64,000 nucleotides of DNA from Tenacibaculum adriaticum. Its GTDB lineage: Bacteria > Bacteroidota > Bacteroidia > Flavobacteriales > Flavobacteriaceae. Numbering within the stretch: position 1 is the stretch's first letter; each line of letters opens with the position of its first letter. Positions 7,970-16,651 of the stretch are shown piece by piece. Location: contig NZ_VNIA01000001.1 of the NCBI RefSeq assembly GCF_008124875.1, positions 304,943 through 368,942 of the forward strand, given 5' to 3'. Under the pieces are notes generated by a model. That model saw only the letters and a list, made by a program, of their open reading frames with translations. It did no database searches and was not told where the DNA came from. Both the position numbers and the translations under genes were made by a program.

Positions 7970-8623
7970 TTACATTTTTTCGCCAAAAGCTAGATCACCA
8001 GCATCACCTAAACCAGGAATAATATATCCGCTATCATTTAAATTTTCATCAATATCCGCTATCCACAACGAGGTGTTCTCTGGAAAATGTTTTTTAATAT
8101 AATCAACTCCGTCTTCTGATCCTATAACAGATACAATATGGATTTTTTTGGGGCTACCATATTTTTTTATTGCTTCATGAACAGCCACTAACGACCTTCC
8201 TGTTGCTAACATAGGGTCAATCAACAACAATGTTTTATCGTTTATAGAAGGAGAAGCAAAGTATTCTACCACAATTTCGAAATGCTCATCGTTGTTTGGG
8301 TGATGACGATATGCAGAAATAAACGCATTTTCAGCATCGTCAAAATAATTTAAAAGTCCGTTATGCAAAGGTAAACCCGCTCTAAGAATAGAACATAAAA
8401 TCAAATCTTCTGAAGGTAAATTGGTTTTCTTAATCCCTAAAGGGGTAGTAATTTCTTTCGAATAAAAAGAAAGCTGTTTACTTAATTCATACCCTAAAAT
8501 TTCACCTATCCGCTCTATATTTCTTCTAAAACGCATACTATCTTTTTGAATAGCAACATCCCTAAGTTCTGAAATAAACTTATTTAAAACGGAATTCTCT
8601 TTACCTATATGATTAATTTTCAT
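7970..8623 (-). CDS. upp: Uracil phosphoribosyltransferase
   Basis: Salvages uracil to UMP with PRPP. 217 residues, normal length for the family. The PRPP loop is at 132-145 (LLLIDPMLATGRSL), and the C-terminal uracil-binding region ends IPGLGDAGDLAFG, a strong family signature. It lies tail to tail with the membrane protein gene with no spacer. The upstream gap to the hydrolase gene is 30 nt, so the two could share a transcript from the hydrolase promoter. Confidence 0.96.
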   Translation of the reverse strand: MKINHIGKENSVLNKFISELRDVAIQKDSMRFRRNIERIGEILGYELSKQLSFYSKEITTPLGIKKTNLPSEDLILCSILRAGLPLHNGLLNYFDDAENAFISAYRHHPNNDEHFEIVVEYFASPSINDKTLLLIDPMLATGRSLVAVHEAIKKYGSPKKIHIVSVIGSEDGVDYIKKHFPENTSLWIADIDENLNDSGYIIPGLGDAGDLAFGEKM

Positions 8624-8653
8624 GAAAAATATTTGATTGCAAATTACAAAAAA

Positions 8654-9442
8654 CTAACCTACCGATTTAATAAAATCTTTTAGCAAAGAAATCAATTCTT
8701 TTGAATTTTCTATATGGCTCATATGTCCGTTAGACAATGTAATTAAAGGTGTTTGTGTCCTCCCTGCTTCTTCTTTGATTTGTTTATGATTTATTATTGA
8801 ATCTTTTTTACCTGTAATAATTAGTTTTTTAAAACCTTTTGAAGCTAAAACATGCTCTCTGTTTATTCGCATTCTCATTCCTTCAGAACAAGCAATATAC
8901 CCATGTACTGATGTTTTTAAAGCCACTTCTTTACATTCTTCTACTTCCTCTAAAAATTGATTTCGAGTATCTTCTGCAAATAAATTCACGATTGACATTG
9001 ATACTAAACTTTCATAATTAGTTTGTGCCATTTTTATAGCGCGTAACCTTAGTTTTTTACGTTCTTCATTATCTGCTTGCGCAGTAGAATTTAGCAAACA
9101 CAAACCTTTTATATTTTTTAGATATTTTTCTGTAAAAGCCAAAGCAACATACCCTCCCATAGAATGACCAATAAGAGTTACGCTTCTAATTCTTTCTGCT
9201 TTTAGAACAGCTTTAACGACGTCTGCCAGATCCTCCATAGCATGTACATAACCCAAACAATCAGATTTTCCATGCCCTAACAAATCAATGCAAATCACTT
9301 TGTTTCGTTGTGATAATTCCTTATCTATTTTATTCCACATGGAAGAATTTTCAAGAAAACCATGCAGTAAAATTACGGCTCCTCCTTTTCCTTTAGAAGA
9401 ATATGCAACCCGTGTATTTTTATACATTATAAAATTTTCCAT
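8654..9442 (-). CDS. Alpha/beta-fold hydrolase
   Basis: 262 residues from ATG 9442. An alternative upstream start at 9469 would place the codon upstream of a perfect -7 element and is rejected. Catalytic features are the oxyanion segment ILLHGFLE, nucleophile elbow G-H-Ser94-M-G-G, and a late His in SNGHMSHIEN. The closest families are esterase / MhpC-type carbon-carbon hydrolases; the substrate is unknown. It is divergent from brnQ with only 44 nt between starts. The promoter-to-ATG distance (4 nt) predicts a leaderless transcript, or initiation at the next ATG (9427). Confidence 0.87.
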   Translation of the reverse strand: MENFIMYKNTRVAYSSKGKGGAVILLHGFLENSSMWNKIDKELSQRNKVICIDLLGHGKSDCLGYVHAMEDLADVVKAVLKAERIRSVTLIGHSMGGYVALAFTEKYLKNIKGLCLLNSTAQADNEERKKLRLRAIKMAQTNYESLVSMSIVNLFAEDTRNQFLEEVEECKEVALKTSVHGYIACSEGMRMRINREHVLASKGFKKLIITGKKDSIINHKQIKEEAGRTQTPLITLSNGHMSHIENSKELISLLKDFIKSVG

Positions 9443-9446
9443 AGCA

Positions 9447-9454
9447 CAAAAATA
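9447..9454 (-). promoter_or_regulatory. Promoter -7 element of the hydrolase gene, 4 nt from ATG
   Basis: Minus-strand TATTTTTG followed by TGCT and then the ATG at 9442. The same arrangement (TTTG-TGCT-ATGG) occurs before dxs. It decides the start codon and implies a leaderless mRNA. Confidence 0.6.
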
Positions 9455-9486
9455 TGTATATTTCGTCACTAGACTAGTAGTGTTAT

Positions 9487-10773
9487 ATGAATAAAACCAA
9501 AGAAATTTTCGTTACAGGGTTCGCCTTATTTTCTATGTTTTTTGGCGCAGGGAATTTAATTTTACCTCCTTTTTTAGGTAAAAATGCAGGAGAAGATTGG
9601 TATTGGGTATCTATTGGTTTTTTTATTACCGCTGTTTTCATACCAATTCTTGGTATTCTAGCGCACGCTCGCTTACAAGGAACGCTGTATGATTTTGGTA
9701 AAAAGGTTTCTCCGGTTTTCAGCACAGTATATTGTATTATTATATACGCTATTTCCATTAGTTTACCAGCACCTAGAACAGCTTCTGTAACCCATGAAAT
9801 GGCAATTGCACCTTATTTCAGAACCAGTTCATTACTAACAAGTATTATTTATTTTTTACTCGTATTTATATTTGCTATTAACCGAACAAAAGTTCTTAAC
9901 CTTTTAGGCAAGATTTTAACACCTTTCATTATCCTTATTTTATTAGCAATTATTTTTATTGGTGTTTTCACTGCTCCAAATGTTATTTCCCCAACTACCT
10001 TTAGTACTCCTTTTGTTAGTGGTTTGTTAGAAGGGTATCAAACTTTTGACGCTATTGGTGCTATTGTCGTAGGCGGTATATTGGTGATTTCTATGAATTT
10101 TAAAAAAGACACTTCTTTCGAAATAAAAAAGGAATTAATTACCAAAGCTGGGTTTATAGCGGGGTGCGGTTTATTAATTATTTACGCAGGATTAATTCTT
10201 AACGGAGCACGCTTCAATACTACCTTTAAAACGGATGCAACTCGCACAGAAGTGTTATCTATTTTAAGCACACAAACCCTTGGTAATATCGGAACTGTTT
10301 TTTTAAGTGTATTAGTTTCTTTAGCTTGTTTTACAACTGCTGTTGGAATAGTTACAGGTACCTCCGACTATGTAAAAGGCCTATTCAACAATTCACAAAA
10401 AGTATATTTTATAACTGCTTTTTTGGGTTGTTTGATTGGCGTTGTTGTTGGGCAATTCGATGTTGGTTACATTATTAATATTGCCTTACCTGTACTAATG
10501 TTTATCTACCCAATTACGATAGCTCTAATTATATTAAATGTCTTGCCTGAAAAATACGCTTCTAAAAATGTATTTAAAGTAGTGGTATTAGCGACATTTA
10601 TTTTTAGCATTCCAGATTTTTTACAGTTTTTTGTTGATGAAAAAAAGCTTTCAGAAATTCAAAATATCATTCCTTTTTCAAAACATAATTTAGGATGGGT
10701 TTTGCCAGCAGTTTTAAGTTTTATTCTTGGGCTCCTCATAAAAAATCATTCTTTTTCAGAAAAAGAAAATTAA
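9487..10773 (+). CDS. brnQ: Branched-chain amino acid transport system II carrier protein
   Basis: Sodium- or proton-coupled importer of leucine, isoleucine and valine in the inner membrane. 428 residues and about twelve membrane segments. The N-terminus FALFSMFFGAGNLILPPFLG is the family signature, followed by LPAPRTASVTHEMAI. The gene is divergent from the hydrolase gene. A TATATTTC sequence at 9457-9464, one base off the -7 consensus, is the likely promoter, and an interrupted palindrome CACTA/TAGTG (9467-9482) lies between it and the ATG. Confidence 0.93.
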   Translation: MNKTKEIFVTGFALFSMFFGAGNLILPPFLGKNAGEDWYWVSIGFFITAVFIPILGILAHARLQGTLYDFGKKVSPVFSTVYCIIIYAISISLPAPRTASVTHEMAIAPYFRTSSLLTSIIYFLLVFIFAINRTKVLNLLGKILTPFIILILLAIIFIGVFTAPNVISPTTFSTPFVSGLLEGYQTFDAIGAIVVGGILVISMNFKKDTSFEIKKELITKAGFIAGCGLLIIYAGLILNGARFNTTFKTDATRTEVLSILSTQTLGNIGTVFLSVLVSLACFTTAVGIVTGTSDYVKGLFNNSQKVYFITAFLGCLIGVVVGQFDVGYIINIALPVLMFIYPITIALIILNVLPEKYASKNVFKVVVLATFIFSIPDFLQFFVDEKKLSEIQNIIPFSKHNLGWVLPAVLSFILGLLIKNHSFSEKEN

Positions 10774-10806
10774 TTCTCTTCATGTTTTTCTACATTTAAA
10801 TCTTCG

Positions 10807-10814
10807 TACTTTTG
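10807..10814 (+). promoter_or_regulatory. Promoter -7 element of hflX, 6 nt from ATG
   Basis: TACTTTTG, a perfect TAnnTTTG, then TACTCT and the ATG at 10821. An alternative TTG start at 10812 would lie inside the element, which argues for the ATG. Confidence 0.6.
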
Positions 10815-10820
10815 TACTCT

Positions 10821-12032
10821 ATGATAGAAACAAGAGAAGCCATATCTGAAAAGGCGGTTTTAATAGGAGTTATAACCCAGCATCAAGACGAAAAAAAATC
10901 TGACGAATATTTAGATGAGCTAGAGTTTTTGACCATGACTGCTGGTGGTGTTCCTGTAAAACGATTTGTACAAAAAGTTGAAAAACCAAACCCTAAAACT
11001 TTTTTGGGTACAGGTAAGTTAGAAGAAGTAAAATCGTATATAGATGCTCACGGAATAGGTACCGCTATTTTTGATGACGAACTCTCACCTGCACAATTAA
11101 GAAATATTGAGAACTTTTTAGATTGTAAGATTTTAGACAGAACCAATCTTATCTTAGATATTTTTGCGAGTAGAGCTCAAACAAGTTCTGCAAAAACACA
11201 GGTCGAATTAGCACAATACCAATATTTACTACCTCGTTTAACAAGAATGTGGACACACCTTGACAAACAAAAAGGTGGAATTGGGATGCGTGGTCCTGGA
11301 GAAACAGAAATTGAAACGGATCGTCGTATAATTCGTGAAAAAATCGATTTACTTAAAAAGAAGCTTAAAACGATAGACAAACAAATGGCGGTTCAACGTA
11401 AAAACCGTGGGAAAATGGTTCGCGTTGCGCTTGTTGGTTATACCAATGTTGGTAAATCTACTTTAATGAATGTCATTAGTAAAAGTGAAGTTTTTGCAGA
11501 AGATAAATTGTTTGCAACTTTAGATACTACCGTTAGAAAAGTAGTGATTAAAAACATTCCTTTTTTATTAACAGATACCGTTGGATTTATTAGAAAATTA
11601 CCAACTCAATTAGTAGAATCATTCAAATCTACCTTAGATGAGGTTCGTGAAGCTGATTTACTGTTACATGTTGTAGATATTTCACATCCAACTTTTGAAG
11701 ATCATATTGCATCAGTAAACAAAATTTTAGATGAAATTGATAGTGCAGACAAACCTACTATTATGGTTTTTAATAAAATAGATGCTTATTCTCATGAAAC
11801 TATTGATGAAGACGATATTATTACTGAAAAAACAAAAGCACACTATACTTTAGAAGACTGGAAAAAAACTTGGATGAGTGATCTTTCTACAGAAAGCATT
11901 TTTATTTCTGCACTAAATAAAGATAATTTAGAAGATTTTAAAGACCTTGTCTATGAAGAAGTAAAAAAGATACACATTCAGCGTTTTCCATATAACGATT
12001 TTCTTTATTATGAATATAAAGAAGAAGAATAA
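10821..12032 (+). CDS. hflX: GTPase HflX
   Basis: Ribosome-associated GTPase that rescues or splits stalled ribosomes after stress. 403 residues from ATG 10821. The N-terminal HflX domain includes GTGKLEEVKSYI and the family hallmark GGIGMRGPGETEIETDRR at about 152-169. It is followed by the G domain with G1 GYTNVGKST (about 206-214), G3 DTVGF and G4 NKID. The predicted transcription start falls at or near the ATG. A bidirectional terminator follows the stop. Confidence 0.95.
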   Translation: MIETREAISEKAVLIGVITQHQDEKKSDEYLDELEFLTMTAGGVPVKRFVQKVEKPNPKTFLGTGKLEEVKSYIDAHGIGTAIFDDELSPAQLRNIENFLDCKILDRTNLILDIFASRAQTSSAKTQVELAQYQYLLPRLTRMWTHLDKQKGGIGMRGPGETEIETDRRIIREKIDLLKKKLKTIDKQMAVQRKNRGKMVRVALVGYTNVGKSTLMNVISKSEVFAEDKLFATLDTTVRKVVIKNIPFLLTDTVGFIRKLPTQLVESFKSTLDEVREADLLLHVVDISHPTFEDHIASVNKILDEIDSADKPTIMVFNKIDAYSHETIDEDDIITEKTKAHYTLEDWKKTWMSDLSTESIFISALNKDNLEDFKDLVYEEVKKIHIQRFPYNDFLYYEYKEEE

Positions 12033-12058
12033 TTAAAATAAAACTACTAGTAAAAAAC

Positions 12059-12095
12059 AAGCCCAATCTAAATAACAATTGGGCTTTGTTTTTTT
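12059..12095. terminator. Bidirectional terminator between hflX and the CNNM gene
   Basis: 9-bp stem AAGCCCAAT (12059-12067) / ATTGGGCTT (12078-12086), flanked by a T-run on the plus side and an A-run on the other, so it can end both convergent genes. Confidence 0.85.
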
Positions 12096-13176
12096 ATAAA
12101 CTTTCTACATCTTCACTATCTTCCAGCAATCCTAGTTTTTTCGCTCTTTTTTCCCAGCTTTTTCTTGCTAAACTTTGTAAATCGGCAACATTATCACTTT
12201 CATCCATTATCTCAAGCCCTAATAAAGTTTCTATAACATCTTCTTGAGTTACTAAACCACTTACAGAACCATATTCATCTACAACCAAAGCAATGTGCTC
12301 TCGTTGTTCAATTAATTTTTCAAACAACTGCGGAATTGGCAAATCTCGTTTTGTTATTGTAATAGTTCTTTGAATACTTTCTAGTTTTTCATTCCCCTTA
12401 CCTTGTATAATGGCCTCTAATAATTGATCTTTCAAAAAATATCCTGAAATATTATCCGCTTTGTCAGTAAACATCGGTACACGTGAAAATCTTAAATTAG
12501 GATTTTCATCGAAAAAAGATTGAATCGTTCTTGAAGAGTCTGCAATTTTTAACACTGTTCTTGGTGTCATAATATCTTTTGCTTCCACCTCTTTAAAACT
12601 AAGTAAGTTCCTAATAATTAAACTTTCACTTTCATGAAAAACACCTTCTTGTTCAGCAATTTCAGCCATTGCAGAGAAATCTTCACGACTCAATATACTT
12701 CCGTGTGCTCCTTTACCTCCTATTAACTTTGTAGCTAACTGTAACAACCATAAAATACCCATCCACTTTAATGGAAAAATAAGTACATTTAATGCTGTTG
12801 ACGTAAAATTTGCTAAACCTTTCCAATAGGTTGCTCCAATAGTTTTTGGTATAATTTCAGAAGCTACTAAAATAAGAAAGGTCATTAATGCAGAAACAAT
12901 AAAAACTCCGTTCCCCTCATCTCCAAACGCTTTTTTAGCTTCTACACCCACTAATATAGCACCTACTGTATGTGCAATCGTGTTTAAAGTTAAAATTGCA
13001 ATTAACGGCTTATCAACATCCTTTTTTAATATTTCTAAATTCGTAGCATAATGTTTCCCTTCATTTTTTTTAATATTAATAAATGTAGGTGTAACACTTA
13101 ATAATACTGCTTCTAGAATAGAACATAAAAATGAAAAGAAAATAGAAAGTGTAGCATAAATAATTAATAATGTCAT
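12094..13176 (-). CDS. CNNM-domain / CBS-pair membrane protein (CorC/HlyC-like)
   Basis: 360 residues. A DUF21/CNNM membrane domain with four hydrophobic segments (about 1-170) is followed by two CBS motifs (IMTPRTVL near 200; VVDEYGSVSGLVTQEDVIETLLG near 295). The family is linked to magnesium efflux and, in gliding bacteria, includes GldE. The protein is shorter than GldE (about 430), lacks the C-terminal CorC/HlyC transporter-associated domain, and has no gldD neighbour, so I do not call it GldE. A hydrophilic tail of about 40 residues ends it. It is transcribed alone between two terminators. Confidence 0.85.
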   Translation of the reverse strand: MTLLIIYATLSIFFSFLCSILEAVLLSVTPTFINIKKNEGKHYATNLEILKKDVDKPLIAILTLNTIAHTVGAILVGVEAKKAFGDEGNGVFIVSALMTFLILVASEIIPKTIGATYWKGLANFTSTALNVLIFPLKWMGILWLLQLATKLIGGKGAHGSILSREDFSAMAEIAEQEGVFHESESLIIRNLLSFKEVEAKDIMTPRTVLKIADSSRTIQSFFDENPNLRFSRVPMFTDKADNISGYFLKDQLLEAIIQGKGNEKLESIQRTITITKRDLPIPQLFEKLIEQREHIALVVDEYGSVSGLVTQEDVIETLLGLEIMDESDNVADLQSLARKSWEKRAKKLGLLEDSEDVESL

Positions 13177-13204
13177 CTTAAAAAAATTTTAGTAAAAATA
13201 CGCA

Positions 13205-13240
13205 AAATAAAAAACCCCAAGATAATTTCTTGGGGTTTCT
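13205..13240 (-). terminator. Terminator of the DUF3078 gene
   Basis: 10-bp perfect stem AAACCCCAAG (13212-13221) / CTTGGGGTTT (13229-13238), followed on the minus strand by a T-rich run. Confidence 0.85.
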
Positions 13241-13260
13241 AATTTATATTTTAACAGGTC

Positions 13261-14112
13261 TTAGAAACCGTAATTCACGCCTAAACCAAATACTTCCTTT
13301 GTTTGAAAACCTTCATAAGCATTATCATCATAAATAGCTTGTAATGCTAAGTTGGCTGATAGATACTTGTTAATTTTCATTACAACGTTAACCGTATAAT
13401 CTATATCAATATTTTTAGCTTCTTCTAAATAATTACTATATAAATTTAAAATATTTTCTACAGAAACATTTTCCATTAAATTAAATTTGTAGTAGGCATT
13501 AACAGCTGCTCCTAACTCGTAACGAGAAGTCTCTCCAGCTTTTACACCGAAATAACTAACACCAGGAGCTAAATTTTCTGTAAAATGATCATGTACAAAA
13601 ATTAATTTAGAAGTCGCCGGCGCTAAATTAACTTTTAAGTTGTCATGTTTTTTCCATAACATCCCTGGTCCAAATTGTAAATATGCTGGTGAGAAAAAGT
13701 GAGATAACTGATTTCCTGCTCCATCATAAGTAGACTCCATTTGAGTTTTAAAGTTTATAAAACCAGAATAGTACCAGTATCCACTCGCTTTTTTACCTGC
13801 TAAAGAGTTAAATTCTAAACGATCATCTGTTTTTTGAGCCTCTTGTCCTTTTAATTTTGTTAAACCATAAGAAACCAATATTTTGTTATCCCAAGTCCAG
13901 TCTCCTTTTGCGTAATTAAAGTCATAATTCACTCCTAAAGTACCTGTAAGGTTGTTTGTTCCTCCTGCTAACCAGTTGTTGAATGCCGATTGATTAAATA
14001 AGAAAGAAATATTTCCTGCTCTTTTCCATCCTTCTTTAGGTTCTTCTTTTTTCTCTTGTGCATTTACTGCTAATGCACCGAACAAAATAGCAATTGCTAA
14101 TAGTTTTTTCAT
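13261..14112 (-). CDS. DUF3078 protein, predicted outer-membrane beta-barrel
   Basis: 283 residues. A signal peptide MKKLLAIAILFGALAVNAQ (1-19) precedes alternating hydrophobic/polar strands rich in Tyr, Trp, Asn and Gly, and the protein ends in VFGLGVNYGF with a terminal Phe, as in outer-membrane barrels. WKRAGNISFLFNQSAFNNWLAGG near the N-terminus is the signature of the DUF3078 family of Bacteroidota. The function is unknown; a porin or lipid-related channel is possible. It stands alone between its own promoter and terminator. Confidence 0.85.
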   Translation of the reverse strand: MKKLLAIAILFGALAVNAQEKKEEPKEGWKRAGNISFLFNQSAFNNWLAGGTNNLTGTLGVNYDFNYAKGDWTWDNKILVSYGLTKLKGQEAQKTDDRLEFNSLAGKKASGYWYYSGFINFKTQMESTYDGAGNQLSHFFSPAYLQFGPGMLWKKHDNLKVNLAPATSKLIFVHDHFTENLAPGVSYFGVKAGETSRYELGAAVNAYYKFNLMENVSVENILNLYSNYLEEAKNIDIDYTVNVVMKINKYLSANLALQAIYDDNAYEGFQTKEVFGLGVNYGF

Positions 14113-14144
14113 TTTTAAAATTTTTTGTTTTTTAATTCGGGGCG

Positions 14145-14152
14145 CAAAAATA
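14145..14152 (-). promoter_or_regulatory. Promoter -7 element of the DUF3078 gene
   Basis: Minus-strand TATTTTTG, 32 nt before the start codon at 14112. Confidence 0.55.
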
Positions 14153-14209
14153 CGCCTTTATCTTAGTTTTAGACAAAGATTTTTTACAAAAGTCACTTAA
14201 TCTAAAGTA

Positions 14210-14716
14210 TTATTTCTTTTTGAATAATGGAACATTTGAACAAGCCTCTCCAAACATAATTGATTTTACCACTGATTGTATTTTACTAATCAACATTGTA
14301 TAAGCGCTTTGCGGAATCGGTTTATTAGAACATCCTTTTATAATTACAGGTGCATCTTGATATTCTGAAACATCTAAATTATCTATAATTTCTTGAAAAA
14401 TTACCGTCTCTAACAACGCTAAATCACCAACGACCACTTTTTTTGCATAAGAATTTAACCTTGTTGTTAATAATAAATATGCCCAAGAAGGAATAATAGC
14501 TTCTGATGAAGAAGATATAGCAATATAGCTATCTTGATATTGTTTCCAATTATGATTGCTAACCTGTTCTCTGAAATCTTTTTCACGAAGGATAAGACCT
14601 TCATAAAGCCACTCGGTAATATCAAAAACAATTCTATTTCCTGATGGATAAAACTCCTCAAGGTCTATCGTTTTTAATTTGCTATTTGCAACCCTATTTA
14701 TTATTTCTTCTGCCAT
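14210..14716 (-). CDS. DUF2480 family protein
   Basis: 168 residues, a Bacteroidota-restricted family typically found with SUF genes. It has IINRVANSKLKTIDLEEFYP at the N-terminus, a SWAYLLL helix, and VIIKGCSNKPIPQSAY with a conserved Cys, plus a second cysteine near the end (FGEACS). It is the third gene of sufE-sufT-DUF2480, 1 nt after sufT. The association suggests a role in Fe-S assembly, and the paired cysteines could be ligands, but neither point is demonstrated. Confidence 0.85.
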   Translation of the reverse strand: MAEEIINRVANSKLKTIDLEEFYPSGNRIVFDITEWLYEGLILREKDFREQVSNHNWKQYQDSYIAISSSSEAIIPSWAYLLLTTRLNSYAKKVVVGDLALLETVIFQEIIDNLDVSEYQDAPVIIKGCSNKPIPQSAYTMLISKIQSVVKSIMFGEACSNVPLFKKK

Positions 14717-14717
14717 A

Positions 14718-15038
14718 CTATAGCATTCCGAGTTCTAACTTCGCTTCTTCGCTCATCATTTCTTGTGTCCACGTTGGATCAAAAGTAATTTCAACTTCAC
14801 AATTATTAATCTCTGGAAGTGTTTTTATTTTTTCTTCTATCTCTACAGGTAAACTTTCTGCTACCGGACAGTTAGGTGATGTTAACGTCATTAAAATTTT
14901 AGCATCATTTTCTTCAGAAACAAATACATCATAAATTAATCCTAATTCATAAATATCTACAGGAATTTCTGGATCGTAAATTGTTTTTAATACACGAACT
15001 ATTTTGTCTCCTAACTCGTCTAATTCTTTATCTGTCAT
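14718..15038 (-). CDS. sufT: SufT-type DUF59/MIP18 Fe-S assembly protein
   Basis: 106 residues from ATG 15038. A longer frame from 15077 overlaps sufE and is rejected; a GGAG-like stretch lies just before the chosen ATG. The MIP18 core is evident: IYDPEIPVDIYELGLIYDV, then LTSPNCPVAESLP, where the Cys is the conserved ligand/reactive residue. Family members help mature Fe-S proteins. It starts 10 nt after the sufE stop, in the middle of the sufE-sufT-DUF2480 operon. Confidence 0.88.
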   Translation of the reverse strand: MTDKELDELGDKIVRVLKTIYDPEIPVDIYELGLIYDVFVSEENDAKILMTLTSPNCPVAESLPVEIEEKIKTLPEINNCEVEITFDPTWTQEMMSEEAKLELGML

Positions 15039-15048
15039 ATTCTTTTCT

Positions 15049-15474
15049 TTAATTCTCCAACTTAGTTTGTTGCGCAATAGCGTACATTTTTATTTGCTTT
15101 ACCATCGATACTAATCCATTAGCACGTGTCGGACTCAAATGTTCTTTCAAACCAATTTCATCTATAAAATTAGTGTCAGCGTCTAAAATGGCCTGTGGTT
15201 TTTGATTAGAATAAACACGCAACAACAAAGCCACAATTCCTTTGGTTAAAATGGCATCACTATCTGCTGTAAATTTTAATTGCTCTCCATCTAAACTAGA
15301 ATGCAACCATACTTTCGATTGGCATCCTTTAATTAAATTTTCATCCACTTTAAACTCATCTGCTATTAAAGGTAACGATTTTCCTAACTCTATAATATAT
15401 TCATAGCGCTCCATCCAGTCATCAAACATAGAGAACTCATCAATAATTTCTTCTTGTATTTCTTTGATAGTCAT
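15049..15474 (-). CDS. sufE: SufE family sulfur acceptor
   Basis: 141 residues. It accepts persulfide sulfur from the cysteine desulfurase SufS and passes it to the SufBCD scaffold. The active Cys51 lies in IKGCQSKVWL, the family signature, and the RANGL segment near the C-terminus is also typical. SufBCDS are not in this window, so the SUF system is split between loci or continues elsewhere. It heads an operon with sufT and DUF2480. Confidence 0.92.
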   Translation of the reverse strand: MTIKEIQEEIIDEFSMFDDWMERYEYIIELGKSLPLIADEFKVDENLIKGCQSKVWLHSSLDGEQLKFTADSDAILTKGIVALLLRVYSNQKPQAILDADTNFIDEIGLKEHLSPTRANGLVSMVKQIKMYAIAQQTKLEN

Positions 15475-15492
15475 TTTTTAGAACTATTTTTG
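15463..15492 (+). promoter_or_regulatory. Promoter of the PfkB-type kinase gene
   Basis: TTTG at 15463-15466, an 18-nt spacer, and TATTTTTG at 15485-15492. This is a full match to the Bacteroidota -33/-7 promoter. The -33 box lies inside the first codons of the divergent sufE. It predicts a leader of about 80 nt before the kinase start. Confidence 0.7.
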
Positions 15493-15576
15493 CACTTTAA
15501 ATTTATCTTGTGCAATTATCGTACAAAATTACTGATAAAATTTGGCATTAGAAATGCCTAACAACGTATAAAAAAT

Positions 15577-16503
15577 ATGAGTAAATTATTAGCAGTAGGT
15601 ACTGTGGCGTTTGATGCTATTGAAACTCCTTTTGGAAAAACCGATAAAATTTTAGGAGGTTCTGGAACTTTTGTTGGATTAGCAGCATCACAATTTGGAA
15701 TAAAAACAGGAGTCGTTTCTGTGGTAGGTGGAGATTTTCCTCCATCATATTTAGATATGATGGAGAAGAAAGGAATAGACACTAAAGGAATTGAAATCGT
15801 TAAAGAAGGGAAAACTTTTTTCTGGAGTGGTAAATATCATAATGATATGAACTCTCGTGATACTTTAATTACTGAATTAAATGTTTTAGAACATTTTCAA
15901 CCTGTAGTAACTGAAGAATTTAAAAATTCAGCTATCGTAATGTTAGGAAATTTACATCCACTTACACAAGCATCTGTATTAGATCAAATGAATGAAAGAC
16001 CAAAATTAGTAGTACTAGATACTATGAATTTTTGGATGGATATTGCTTTAAACGATTTACATAATGTTTTAAAACGTGTAGATGTTATTACTATTAATGA
16101 TGAAGAAGCTCGCCAATTGAGTGGGGAATATTCGTTAGTAAACGCAGCAAAGAAAATTCATGAAATGGGCCCACAACACGTAGTAATAAAAAAAGGGGAA
16201 CACGGAGCACTGTTATTTAACGAAGGAAAAATGTTCTATGCTCCTGCTTTACCATTAGCAGAAGTTTTTGACCCAACAGGCGCAGGAGATACTTTTGCAG
16301 GTGGTTTCTGCGGATATTTAGCGAAAACAGAAGATATTTCGTTTGAAAACATGAAAAACGCAATTATTTATGGTTCTAACTTAGCTTCTTTTTGTGTAGA
16401 AAAATTCGGAACACAACGAATGGAAGAGCTTACAAAAGAAGAAGTTGAAACTCGCTTACAAGCTTTTAAGGAATTAACACAATTTGATATTGAATTATCA
16501 TAA
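15577..16503 (+). CDS. PfkB/ribokinase-family sugar or nucleoside kinase
   Basis: 308 residues. The catalytic anion-hole motif DPTGAGDTFAGGF has Asp238 as the base, and the N-terminal GGSGTFVGLAASQFG is the substrate-side glycine motif. No monovalent-cation or substrate-specific signature lets me pick adenosine, ribose or fructose. The next gene is an amidophosphoribosyltransferase. Linkage to a purine-synthesis enzyme makes a nucleoside or ribose-type substrate attractive but unproven. A terminator separates the two. Confidence 0.88.
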   Translation: MSKLLAVGTVAFDAIETPFGKTDKILGGSGTFVGLAASQFGIKTGVVSVVGGDFPPSYLDMMEKKGIDTKGIEIVKEGKTFFWSGKYHNDMNSRDTLITELNVLEHFQPVVTEEFKNSAIVMLGNLHPLTQASVLDQMNERPKLVVLDTMNFWMDIALNDLHNVLKRVDVITINDEEARQLSGEYSLVNAAKKIHEMGPQHVVIKKGEHGALLFNEGKMFYAPALPLAEVFDPTGAGDTFAGGFCGYLAKTEDISFENMKNAIIYGSNLASFCVEKFGTQRMEELTKEEVETRLQAFKELTQFDIELS

Positions 16504-16507
16504 TTAA

Positions 16508-16538
16508 AATCCGCGCCTTTGGCTGCGGATTTTTTTTA
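16508..16538 (+). terminator. Terminator of the PfkB-type kinase gene
   Basis: Stem AATCCGC (16508-16514) / GCGGATT (16525-16531), then an eight-base T-run. Confidence 0.85.
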
Positions 16539-16553
16539 ATATTTGCATTTCTG

Positions 16554-16631
16554 CGCAGGCAGGAATACCTTTTTTTAACCTAGTTAAAAAACCAACACAC
16601 AACAACACAACATAAACAATTCCTGCCTGCG
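16554..16631. repeat. Long-range inverted repeat, REP-like
   Basis: CGCAGGCAGGAAT (16554-16566) and its exact complement ATTCCTGCCTGCG (16619-16631), 13 bp, enclose a 52-nt AT-rich stretch. The sequence is much more GC-rich than its surroundings. I recall similar CGCAGGCAGGAAT palindromes scattered in flavobacterial genomes, which suggests a dispersed palindromic element, but could not count copies. It ends 20 nt before the purF-type start codon. Confidence 0.65.
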
Positions 16632-16651
16632 AAGGAATTTATCTTTACAAC

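Noticed and set aside
9467..9482. CACTA/TAGTG palindrome between the hydrolase and brnQ as an operator
   Set aside because: Arms of only 5 bp with a 6-nt centre; too short to separate from chance.
12094..13176. Calling the CNNM/CBS protein GldE
   Set aside because: It is shorter than GldE, lacks the C-terminal transporter-associated domain and is not next to gldD.
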